Shown: positions 1-6,219, counted from the first letter of the stretch. The stretch is 6,562 nucleotides of DNA from an uncultured Treponema sp. (GCA_937900125.1 CALCEK010000306.1:1-6562), one strand, 5' to 3'. Numbers and translations are program-made. The notes: a model not told the origin generated them from the sequence alone.

Positions 1-41
1 GCATTAAATATAACTCCATGTGAAATATTAGGACAATGGAA

Positions 42-497
42 TTACATTGTGAGACCACAAAAGTGATGGTTATTTTTTAACAGTTCCTTAGTTAAAGACC
101 CAATTATCAAATAATCGGCACCAACTTTCTGTACATCCAGACCGCTTAACGCTGCCTCCGCATTTATCAACTCTAAATCGCTTCGCTCTAGCAGAATAAA
201 TTTATTGCTACTTGCAAGCTTTGCGCTCAAAATATCCATTGCTTGTTTTCCGAGAGGGTCATTCTCTTTATCGTAAAATGCCCCCTTTGCATACGTAGTT
301 TCATTAGAAAAACGAGCAATAGCAACTTTTCGCTTTAAAGTATTCTCTCCTGATTTTTGCTGAGCGACAGCATTTCCGTCTACTAAAGACGAAGATGTAT
401 CTGATGCAGTTCTTTCTTGTGTTGCAGATATACAAGAAGAAAAGGCTACAATCGTAGCAATACAAATTACTGAGGATAACAGCAATCGCTTAAACAT
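42..497 (-). pseudogene. CsgG-family lipoprotein, C-terminally truncated
   Basis: The reading frame encodes 151 residues. Residues 1-22 form a lipoprotein signal: K3-R4, a hydrophobic stretch, then AFSSC with the likely lipidated Cys at 22. A Ser/Thr/Gln-rich linker follows. From about residue 56 a CsgG/FlgO-like domain begins (RKVAIARFSNET, then FYDKENDPLGKQAMDILSAK, ILLERSDL and GADYLIIGSLT at about 126-136). Known family members continue for roughly another 70-100 residues in this domain. Here the similarity stops at about residue 136 and the protein ends after an unrelated tail (KNNHHFCGLTM). I therefore call it a probable 3'-truncated gene, although a natural short form cannot be excluded. 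The ATG at 497 is preferred over an in-frame GTG at 515 because GGAGG and AGAAGG (502-513) lie just upstream of the ATG and overlap the GTG. The product would be an outer-membrane or periplasmic lipoprotein. CsgG relatives assemble secretion channels, but the role here is unknown. Confidence 0.6.
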
Positions 498-501
498 AAT
501 A

Positions 502-513
502 CCTTCTACCTCC
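502..513 (-). promoter_or_regulatory. Ribosome binding site of the CsgG-type gene
   Basis: Read on the minus strand, GGAGG (513-509) and AGAAGG (507-502) lie 11 and 4 nt before the ATG at 497. They decide the start: the upstream GTG at 515 overlaps this purine block and has no Shine-Dalgarno sequence of its own. Confidence 0.6.
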
Positions 514-529
514 ACTCTGAAAAAATGAT

Positions 530-568
530 TTTTGCGCGAACCTTAGCAAAGCGAAGGTTCGCGCAAAA
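530..568. repeat. Perfect inverted repeat, 15-bp arms
   Basis: The arms 530-544 (TTTTGCGCGAACCTT) and 554-568 are exact reverse complements with a 9-nt loop. Read on the minus strand, the stem is followed by ATCATTTTTT, so it is terminator-like or attenuator-like in the leader of the CsgG-type gene. Its right arm shares GCAAAA with the next hairpin. Confidence 0.85.
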
Positions 569-590
569 GTTCTTTGTCAAGAACTTTTGC
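563..590. repeat. Perfect inverted repeat, 12-bp arms
   Basis: The arms 563-574 (GCAAAAGTTCTT) and 579-590 (AAGAACTTTTGC) pair perfectly around a 4-nt loop (TGTC). Both ends overlap neighbouring inverted repeats, so this is the middle member of a chain. Confidence 0.85.
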
Positions 591-609
591 TTAGTGTACA
601 CTAAGCAAA
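586..609. repeat. Perfect 24-bp palindrome followed by T run
   Basis: The half-site TTTGCTTAGTGT (586-597) is followed immediately by its exact reverse complement (598-609). On the plus strand it runs into TTTTTT (610-615), giving a terminator-like shape, although no plus-strand gene precedes it here. Confidence 0.85.
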
Positions 610-770
610 TTTTTTAAAATTCTTGTTGGGGAAAGTAGAAGGGGAAAAGATGGGTAGTGTTATTAAAAGTCAGCGCGTTTCTATGACGCAAAGAATTTAT
701 AGATATTTCAGTTTGTTCAACATGACGGCGGAAGAGGGGATAATGCGCAGTCTACTTAAGTAAAGTAGCG

Positions 771-806
771 TTCTTAGGAGCGAACATCGTGGGACTCTCC
801 TAAGAA
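771..806. repeat. Inverted repeat, part of a dispersed-type element
   Basis: TTCTTAGGAG (771-780) pairs exactly with CTCCTAAGAA (797-806) around a 16-nt loop. Read on the minus strand the element begins GTCATTCTTAGGAG. That layout resembles the short GTCATTCT-type palindromic repeats scattered through some spirochaete and Bacteroidetes genomes. The family assignment is inference from memory of the pattern. Confidence 0.6.
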
Positions 807-834
807 TGACATAACACGCCCTGATTTTTTAAGT

Positions 835-2331
835 TTACTTTACAAATTCTTTTTTTAAAAAGTCTAGGTCAAGTTCTGGGTACAAAACGTGTTTAGAAAG
901 AAGCACGTTTACCTTTTGTTTTGCCTGAGTTTTTATTTCTAAAGAAAGGTCAATTTTTCCTTTTGCGGGTTTTCCTTCTTTTGTTAGCGCGGGTTTTGTA
1001 TTTTTTAAGATAAAATCAATAATATCAGCAACTTCGTCCATTTCGCTAGAAGAAAAACCTAAGGTTGTTAGCGCGGGAGTTCCCACTCGGATTCCTGATG
1101 TCCACCATGCCCCATTTTTGTCATAGGGAAGTGCGTTTGCGTTTGCGGTAACACCACATTCAAAAAGGGCAGCTTCGGCTTGTTTTCCTGTAAGACCATA
1201 ATTTGTAACGTCAATTAGCATTAAGTGATTGTCCGTTCCGCCTGTTTGAAGTGTCATTCCTCGTTTTTTACAAGATTCCGCAAGAGCTTTTGCATTTTCA
1301 ACGACACTTTTTGCGTATTCCTTAAAAGAATCTGAAGATGCTTCTTTTAAAGCTACCGCTTTTGCCGCCATAATATGACCTAACGGACCGCCTAATACCA
1401 TTGGGCAACCTTTGTTTACGGCGTCCTTAAATTCCTCTTTACAAAGAATCATTGCACCGCGCGGACCGCGAAGTGTTTTGTGAGTGGTTGTAGTAACAAT
1501 GTCTGCCCATTTTACTGGGTCGTTATCGCCTGTCCACACTTTGCCCGCAACTAAACCTGCAAAATGTGCCATGTCAACCATAAGAACGGCTCCACATTTG
1601 TCGGCAATTTGTCGGAATCGTTTAAAATCAATTTTTCTTGGATAGGCAGAAAATCCAGCAAGCAAAATTAGCGGTTTTACCTCGAGGGCTTGTTTTTCAA
1701 TTTCATCATAATCAAGGAGTCCAGTTTCTTTGCTCACTCCGTAGGGATGACTTTCGAACATTCTTGCACTCACATTCATTTTATAGCCATGCGTTAAATG
1801 CCCACCGCAAGAATAGTCAAGCCCCATAAGACGCTGATTCCCGAATTTTTGGCGCAAGGATTCAAATTGTTCTTCCGAAAGTTCCGTGAGTGATTTTACA
1901 CCGAGTTGTTCAAGCGTGGGAAGTTCAACTTTGCGGCTTAGAATTGCCCAATATGCTACAAGATTTGCATCGCACCCCGCGTGTGGCTGAACATAAGCGT
2001 AATCTGCACCAAAAACAGAACAGGCTTCGTTTGCAGCGGCTTTTTCAACTGCATCAATATTGACGCAACCACCATAGTATCGGTGTTCGGGATAGCCTTC
2101 GGCATATTTATCGGTTAAAAGATTTCCCATTGTGGCTTGAACGGCGAGCGAACAATAATTTTCACTTGCAACAAGTTTTAAATGGCTTCGCTGATTTTCA
2201 AGTTCCTTTACAACAGAAGCGGCAATTTCTGGCGAAACAGAAGCGGTTTGTTGCAAAGAGGCAACGTAAGAAAGCATAGAAACATTCGGTTTTGGATAGC
2301 TTACAAGGTAATCTTCAATAGGCGTTGGCAT
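835..2331 (-). CDS. glyA: Serine hydroxymethyltransferase (GlyA)
   Basis: This PLP enzyme interconverts serine plus tetrahydrofolate with glycine plus 5,10-methylene-tetrahydrofolate in the cytoplasm, and is the main entry of one-carbon units. The 498-aa product has the family's signatures: LVASEN with E57, YPEHRYYGG (81-88), QPHAG with H117, GGHLTHG (176-182), VDMAHFAG with D253 and H256, the PLP-lysine motif TTTTHKTLRGPRG with K285 as Schiff-base lysine, and GIRVGTPA with R415, the expected substrate-carboxylate arginine. The protein is about 80 residues longer than E. coli GlyA (417 aa). The excess comprises an N-terminal lead of roughly 20 residues, an insertion at about 131-168 before GGHLTHG, and extra Lys-rich sequence near 445-475. 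The ATG at 2331 is supported by GGAGA five nt upstream. The gene is divergent from the GH2 gene and appears monocistronic. Confidence 0.96.
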   Translation of the reverse strand: MPTPIEDYLVSYPKPNVSMLSYVASLQQTASVSPEIAASVVKELENQRSHLKLVASENYCSLAVQATMGNLLTDKYAEGYPEHRYYGGCVNIDAVEKAAANEACSVFGADYAYVQPHAGCDANLVAYWAILSRKVELPTLEQLGVKSLTELSEEQFESLRQKFGNQRLMGLDYSCGGHLTHGYKMNVSARMFESHPYGVSKETGLLDYDEIEKQALEVKPLILLAGFSAYPRKIDFKRFRQIADKCGAVLMVDMAHFAGLVAGKVWTGDNDPVKWADIVTTTTHKTLRGPRGAMILCKEEFKDAVNKGCPMVLGGPLGHIMAAKAVALKEASSDSFKEYAKSVVENAKALAESCKKRGMTLQTGGTDNHLMLIDVTNYGLTGKQAEAALFECGVTANANALPYDKNGAWWTSGIRVGTPALTTLGFSSSEMDEVADIIDFILKNTKPALTKEGKPAKGKIDLSLEIKTQAKQKVNVLLSKHVLYPELDLDFLKKEFVK

Positions 2332-2335
2332 AATT

Positions 2336-2340
2336 TCTCC
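2336..2340 (-). promoter_or_regulatory. Ribosome binding site of glyA
   Basis: GGAGA on the minus strand sits about five nt before the glyA ATG and fixes that start. Confidence 0.75.
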
Positions 2341-2344
2341 ACAG

Positions 2345-2350
2345 TTTATA
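2345..2350 (-). promoter_or_regulatory. Possible -10 element of glyA
   Basis: TATAAA on the minus strand lies 13 nt before the glyA ATG, which would give a very short leader that still contains the GGAGA. No good -35 is seen 16-18 bp upstream. That position falls in the 2361-2376 palindrome, so a bound protein there could control it. This is tentative. Confidence 0.3.
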
Positions 2351-2360
2351 AAAATCTAGG

Positions 2361-2376
2361 GCATCTATATAGATGC
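2361..2376. promoter_or_regulatory. 16-bp perfect palindrome, candidate operator
   Basis: GCATCTATATAGATGC is perfectly self-complementary and lies between the divergent glyA and GH2 genes. It is flanked by direct copies of AATCTAG at 2353-2359 and 2381-2387. The shape fits a dimeric regulator site, but the regulator is unknown. Confidence 0.45.
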
Positions 2377-2425
2377 AAATAATCTAGCAATTTTTGCATA
2401 AATATTCAAGATATTGCATTTTTTG

Positions 2426-2500
2426 TGCAAACTGCCAGTGCTGTCTGTTTGCAAACAAGCCGCCCCGTTCCGCCGCCCCCGCTGCCATCTTTGCAAACAA
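2426..2500 (+). repeat. TGCAAAC direct repeats around a GC-rich island
   Basis: TGCAAAC occurs at 2426-2432, 2450-2456 and 2492-2498. The last two belong to identical TTTGCAAACAA copies (2448-2458 and 2490-2500), 42 bp apart. The middle one is also inside the palindrome GTTTGCAAAC (2447-2456). Between the two TTTGCAAACAA copies lies a 28-bp patch (2459-2486) with only three A/T bases, in sharp contrast to the AT-rich flanks. These may be activator or repressor sites for the GH2 gene, or a piece of a dispersed repeat. Confidence 0.4.
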
Positions 2501-2576
2501 AACACATCTCCCGCAAAGCCCTGTCCACACAAAAAAATTCTTGCCTTTAGAGAAAAAGTGCCGTAAACTAAAAGTT

Positions 2577-4997
2577 ATGAGCGAAAGAATTTACCTTAAC
2601 GATGGATGGTCTTATTCACCCACTTTTAAAATTGAAATGACACGTGATGATTACACGGGCGCATTTGAAACAGTGCGGCTTCCGCATACTGTAGTTGAAA
2701 CTCCGTTTAACGATTTTACACCAGAGCTTTACCAAAAAGAAAGTCTTTACCGAAAAAGCTTTAAAACTTTACCTGAATGGCAAGGCAAAAAGATTCTGTT
2801 GACTGTTGAAGCGGCTGCGCATTTAGGCGAGGTGTTTTTGAATGGAAAAAGCCTGTTTGTTCATCGTTGCGGATACACGGCATTTACGGTTGACCTTACC
2901 GAGCATTTGTCTCAAGCGGGTGAGCAAAATCTGCTTGCGGTTCGGGTTGATAGCCGAGAAAATGTTCACCAACCGCCTTTCGGAAACGTCATCGACTATA
3001 TGACCTACGGCGGACTTTATCGCGAAGTTTATCTTGACGTAAAAAATCCCATTTATATAGAAGATATTTTTGTTAGCACAAAGGAAAATACCGTAAATTC
3101 GGAAATAAAATTGAATGTGGAATCTGGATTTGAGGGCTTTACGATTCATCAGATTGTGCTTCCCGATTTAAATGCGCCTGTTGTGGGCGACAAAAATAAT
3201 CCTTGTGCGGAATTGGATTCTGGTGTCACCGCAAACAAAACACTCACTTCGGCACAGGCAAGTGGAATTGCAAAGTGGGATTTAGAAACGCCCGCGTTGT
3301 ACACTTTAAAAACAGAACTTAAAGACGCAAACGGAACAGTCGTTGATGAACAAACGGTGCGCTTCGGCTTTCGTGAGATTCAATTTGACGCAAAAGGTTT
3401 TTTCTTAAACGGCAAAAAAATAAAATTGCGCGGCTTAAATCGGCACCAAAGTTGGCCATACGTTGGTTACGCCATGCCCAAAAATATGCAGCGCGAAGAC
3501 GCGGACATTTTAAAATACGAACTTGGGCTAAACGAAGTACGAACATCGCATTATCCGCAAAGTCAGCATTTTGTTGACCGCTGCGATGAAATTGGACTTT
3601 TGGTGTTTACGGAATTCCCAGGCTGGCAATTTATTGGGGACGCTGAATGGAAAGAAATTGCCGTTCAAAATGTGCGCGAAATGGTTTTACAGTACAGAAA
3701 TCACCCATCAGTGTTTATGTGGGGGGTCAGAATCAACGAAAGTCCCGATGATGACGAATTTTACAAAAAAACAAATGCTGTCGCCCACGAATTAGATTCA
3801 ACTCGCCCAACGGCAGGTGTTAGAAACTTTAAAAATAGTCACTTTTTTGAAGATGTCTACACGTACAACGATTTTAGTTATTATGGTCCAAATGAAGGAA
3901 CTCGTCCAAAAGATGAAATTACAAAATCAAATGGCGGCTACATGGTAACAGAATACAATGGACATATGTATCCTACAAAATCATTTGACGATGAGTGGCA
4001 CAGAATGAAACACGCTTTGCGCCACGCGACCGTTTTGGACTCCGTTGCCTCTCGCGATGAAACAGGCGGCTCTTCTGGGTGGTGCGCATTTGACTATAAT
4101 ACCCACAAGGAGTTTGGTGCGGGAGATTACATTTGCTATCACGGCGTTATGGATATGTTTAGAAATCCAAAGCTTGCCGCTAGCGTTTACAGAAGTCAGC
4201 AGGACGCTTCTGTTGTAGGCGATGTTTTAGAAATTTCTAGCAGTATGGATTTGGGGGAATACCCAGCGGGAGTACGGGAGTCCGTTTGGATTTTTACAAA
4301 TGCCGATAGTGTAAAATTTTACGTGAATGACAATTACATAAAGGAATTTGTTCCCTCTGATTCTCCGTACAAACACTTAGCGCATGGACCTATTTTAGTG
4401 GATGATTTTATTGGGAGCAGACTTGCAAACGATTACAATATTCCAGAAAAAAAGGCTGAGGAAATAAAAAAAGTTTTGCATGCGGTTTTGTCTTACGGAA
4501 TGGATAATATGCCAGCGGCGACAAAAGCTATTGCGGCAAAACTTGCGGTAACAAAAACCACAACTATGGAACAAATGGGCGAATTCTTTTCGCGGTATTT
4601 GGGAAATCTTGGCGCAGGCGGAAGTGTTAGCACAAAATATACTTTTGAAGCATACCGCAATGGAAAATTGGTTAAAACAGTCATAAAAACTCCTGCAAAA
4701 TCTGTGCAAGTTTTAGCAGAAGCCTTGCGAACTTCTTTAAAAGAAGAATCAAGCTATGATGTAGCGTCTGTCCGTTTGCGTGCCGTTGATGAAAATCAAA
4801 ATGTGCATCCGTATTGCCAAGAAGCCGTTTTTGTACAAACCGAAGGTGCAATAGAACTAATTGGACCTTCTGTTGTGTCGCTAAAGGGCGGTTCAGCAGC
4901 AGTTTACGTAAAAACAATCGGAAAAAAAGGAAACGGAAGCCTTTTAATACGCGATTGGCTTAATAGAGAATTAAAACTTGAATTTACCGTAGAGTAA
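2577..4997 (+). CDS. Glycoside hydrolase family 2, beta-galactosidase-like
   Basis: This 806-aa retaining exo-glycosidase probably removes a terminal beta-linked sugar, most likely galactose, from imported oligosaccharides. It has no signal peptide, so it should be cytoplasmic. Order of parts: jelly-roll sugar-binding domain (about 1-160, opening LNDGW, with YRKSF and LNGK), Ig-like domain (about 161-268, ending VRFGFREI), then a TIM barrel (about 275-545). Barrel motifs match the LacZ pattern: RGLNRH (285-290), RTSHYP (322-327), acid/base E388 in RINESPDD, and nucleophile E459 in TEYNGH. A C-terminal beta region starts near 557 (SVWIFTNADSVKFYVN, resembling DUF4982) and is interrupted by a helical stretch at about 610-680. 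The frame is open further upstream, from a TTG at 2394, but those 61 codons look non-coding and Cys-rich, and family proteins start at MxxIxLNDGW. The ATG at 2577 lacks a clear Shine-Dalgarno sequence. Substrate is uncertain; the NxK motif of glucuronidases is not seen. Confidence 0.88.
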   Translation: MSERIYLNDGWSYSPTFKIEMTRDDYTGAFETVRLPHTVVETPFNDFTPELYQKESLYRKSFKTLPEWQGKKILLTVEAAAHLGEVFLNGKSLFVHRCGYTAFTVDLTEHLSQAGEQNLLAVRVDSRENVHQPPFGNVIDYMTYGGLYREVYLDVKNPIYIEDIFVSTKENTVNSEIKLNVESGFEGFTIHQIVLPDLNAPVVGDKNNPCAELDSGVTANKTLTSAQASGIAKWDLETPALYTLKTELKDANGTVVDEQTVRFGFREIQFDAKGFFLNGKKIKLRGLNRHQSWPYVGYAMPKNMQREDADILKYELGLNEVRTSHYPQSQHFVDRCDEIGLLVFTEFPGWQFIGDAEWKEIAVQNVREMVLQYRNHPSVFMWGVRINESPDDDEFYKKTNAVAHELDSTRPTAGVRNFKNSHFFEDVYTYNDFSYYGPNEGTRPKDEITKSNGGYMVTEYNGHMYPTKSFDDEWHRMKHALRHATVLDSVASRDETGGSSGWCAFDYNTHKEFGAGDYICYHGVMDMFRNPKLAASVYRSQQDASVVGDVLEISSSMDLGEYPAGVRESVWIFTNADSVKFYVNDNYIKEFVPSDSPYKHLAHGPILVDDFIGSRLANDYNIPEKKAEEIKKVLHAVLSYGMDNMPAATKAIAAKLAVTKTTTMEQMGEFFSRYLGNLGAGGSVSTKYTFEAYRNGKLVKTVIKTPAKSVQVLAEALRTSLKEESSYDVASVRLRAVDENQNVHPYCQEAVFVQTEGAIELIGPSVVSLKGGSAAVYVKTIGKKGNGSLLIRDWLNRELKLEFTVE

Positions 4998-4999
4998 AA

Positions 5000-5028
5000 A
5001 AAAGGGAGAGTAAATCGCTCTCCCTTTT
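5000..5028. terminator. Bidirectional intrinsic terminator between convergent genes
   Basis: AAAAGGGAGAG (5000-5010) pairs perfectly with CTCTCCCTTTT (5018-5028) around a 7-nt loop. It starts 3 nt after the GH2 stop and lies 31 nt past the deaminase stop. On the minus strand the GC stem is followed by eight T, which is strong. On the plus strand it is followed by TTTT then GCAGTTTT, which is weaker. It probably serves both genes. Confidence 0.9.
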
Positions 5029-5059
5029 GCAGTTTTATTGGAAACTTCTAAAAATTGCC

Positions 5060-6106
5060 CTATTCTTTTATATCGGGGTGATTTTTAAACCAATTGTCCC
5101 ACGCAATTTCAAAATCTTTTGTGTAAGATTCTTTTTCTTTTTCTGAAAGGAAAGAATATTTAAAGCTATTTAAAAGAATCTCTTTTACTTCAGAAATTGT
5201 AAAATGCAATTTGCTGTACAACGTCCAAAATTCGTTTATGAGCGTTGTTTTAAAGAACACAGGGTCATCTGTGTTAATTGTAACAGGCACTTTTGCGTCA
5301 TAAATTGTGCGGATTGGGTGAGATTCTATTTCTTTAACGTAAGTTTTTGTGTAAACATTGCTTTCAAGGCAAACTTCTAGTGGAACTTGTTTTTCTGAAA
5401 GTTCCCTTAAAAAATCTGCATCGTATGCGCTTGAAATTCCGTGTCCAATTCGTTCTGCATAAAGAAAGTCAATGCTGTCTTTAATTGAATGGTAGTCGCA
5501 AATTTCGCCAGCGTGAACAACTGTGTGTAAACCATTTGCGTGTGCTTTTTCAAAAACTGGTGCAAAATCTTTTGCGGGACCTTTTTTTTCATCTCCGCCA
5601 AGACCAATTCCGATTATGTAATTTGACTTATCATTTAAGACAAAATTAAGGTTTTGCATAGCGTTATCAAGTCCAAACGAACGGCTAACATCGACAATTA
5701 CTTTTATATCGCGATTGTATGTTTTTTTCACATACTCAATTCCGTGTGCAATGTTATCGGAAAGGTCGGAAAATGCAAAACCGCGCTTGATGTGTGCGGT
5801 GGGGCTAAAGAAAACTTCAGCGTAAACAATATTATTTTCTTCCATATACAAGCCAACATCTTGCATAATAAGATAGATGTCTTCAACTCGAGAAAAATAA
5901 TTCTGTATGGCTATAAAAGATTCAAGAAAGCCCGCCAAATCGTCATATTCAAACAAAGCGTCAAGCTCCGCTTCGCTCATTTTTTGACCTTTACTGTGAA
6001 AATAGAGGTCTTTTATTGTTTCGCGAGAGGGAACAGCTTCTCCGTGTAAGTGCAATTCGGCTTTTGGAACAGCTTTTAGCAAATTAAAAAAATCTTCCTT
6101 TTCCAT
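5060..6106 (-). CDS. add: Adenosine deaminase-family aminohydrolase
   Basis: This is a metal-dependent TIM-barrel hydrolase of the adenosine/AMP/adenine deaminase family, and most likely converts adenosine to inosine in purine salvage. The 348-aa length is typical. Visible active-site parts are the metal ligands H19 and H21 (KAELHLHGE), LGGDE (169-173), VVHAGE with ligand H198 and catalytic E201, RIGHG with H222, the SN pair at 249-250, and NTDDP with D280 and D281. The paired Asp and the following PVFFKTTLINEF match adenosine rather than adenine deaminases. One departure stands out: after HLH the usual (L/F)(D/E)G is replaced by GEA, so the residue that contacts the ribose in canonical enzymes is displaced, and the substrate could be a modified nucleoside. 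No signal peptide is present. The ATG at 6106 has only a weak upstream purine stretch. The gene is convergent with GH2 and divergent from the RRM gene. Confidence 0.85.
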   Translation of the reverse strand: MEKEDFFNLLKAVPKAELHLHGEAVPSRETIKDLYFHSKGQKMSEAELDALFEYDDLAGFLESFIAIQNYFSRVEDIYLIMQDVGLYMEENNIVYAEVFFSPTAHIKRGFAFSDLSDNIAHGIEYVKKTYNRDIKVIVDVSRSFGLDNAMQNLNFVLNDKSNYIIGIGLGGDEKKGPAKDFAPVFEKAHANGLHTVVHAGEICDYHSIKDSIDFLYAERIGHGISSAYDADFLRELSEKQVPLEVCLESNVYTKTYVKEIESHPIRTIYDAKVPVTINTDDPVFFKTTLINEFWTLYSKLHFTISEVKEILLNSFKYSFLSEKEKESYTKDFEIAWDNWFKNHPDIKE

Positions 6107-6113
6107 AATTCAC

Positions 6114-6141
6114 ATTATAATACAAAATCTAAAAAAAGCAA
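6114..6141 (-). promoter_or_regulatory. Promoter of the deaminase gene
   Basis: On the minus strand TTGCTT (6141-6136) and a consensus TATAAT (6119-6114) are separated by 16 bp. The -10 box ends only 7 nt before the ATG at 6106, so transcription would start at or next to the start codon and the mRNA would be essentially leaderless. Confidence 0.6.
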
Positions 6142-6160
6142 AACTAAAGTAAAAAAAACT

Positions 6161-6189
6161 GTGAGAAATTATCTTTATTATGCTATACT
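6161..6189 (+). promoter_or_regulatory. Extended -10 promoter of the RRM gene
   Basis: TGCTATACT (6181-6189) is an extended -10 (TGn followed by TATACT). The -35 position, 17 bp upstream (GTGAGA, 6161-6166), is poor, which is common for extended -10 promoters. It would give a leader of roughly 25 nt before the GTG at 6220. Confidence 0.5.
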
Positions 6190-6209
6190 GAAATGAATTT
6201 TTTTTATTA

Positions 6210-6215
6210 GAGGTG
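6210..6215 (+). promoter_or_regulatory. Ribosome binding site of the RRM gene
   Basis: GAGGTG lies four nt before the GTG codon at 6220. It supports that non-ATG start, which also puts the RNP2 motif at the usual distance from the N-terminus. Confidence 0.7.
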
Positions 6216-6219
6216 TGTT

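Larger units (their letters stand above)
498..834. other. 337-bp intergenic region made of inverted repeats
   Basis: I see no credible gene here on either strand. The left part (530-625) is a chain of adjoining hairpins. The right part (about 660-810) contains three ATGAC-anchored fragments (683, 722, 806), at least two of them with inverted-repeat arms. The region lies downstream of glyA and upstream of the CsgG-type remnant, both on the minus strand. No classical intrinsic terminator with a T run is seen directly after glyA. The hairpin at 771-806 may slow polymerase but lacks a U tract. Confidence 0.6.

Noticed and set aside
498..515. GTG start at 515 for the CsgG-type lipoprotein
   Set aside because: The Shine-Dalgarno block overlaps this GTG, and the lipoprotein signal begins properly at the ATG at 497.
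569..609. Plus-strand intrinsic terminator at the 586-609 palindrome
   Set aside because: The shape fits (stem plus six T), but no plus-strand gene precedes it, so I list it as a repeat.
530..810. CRISPR array or tandem repeat
   Set aside because: The units differ from each other and are palindromic; there are no identical repeats with regular spacers.
2394..2576. 61-codon N-terminal extension of the GH2 protein from a TTG
   Set aside because: The start would be TTG without a ribosome site, the residues are Cys/Pro-rich with no family similarity, and they span a GC-rich regulatory-looking patch. GH2 proteins start near the LNDGW motif.
2823..3149. Antisense and overlapping frames inside the GH2 gene (also near 3319, 3571, 4395, 4681)
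   Set aside because: They are shadows of the GH2 frame with low-complexity or Cys/Phe-rich translations and no motifs.
5654..6049. 131-codon plus-strand frame opposite the deaminase gene
   Set aside because: It is antisense to a clear, motif-complete enzyme, shows no recognisable domain and has no ribosome site.
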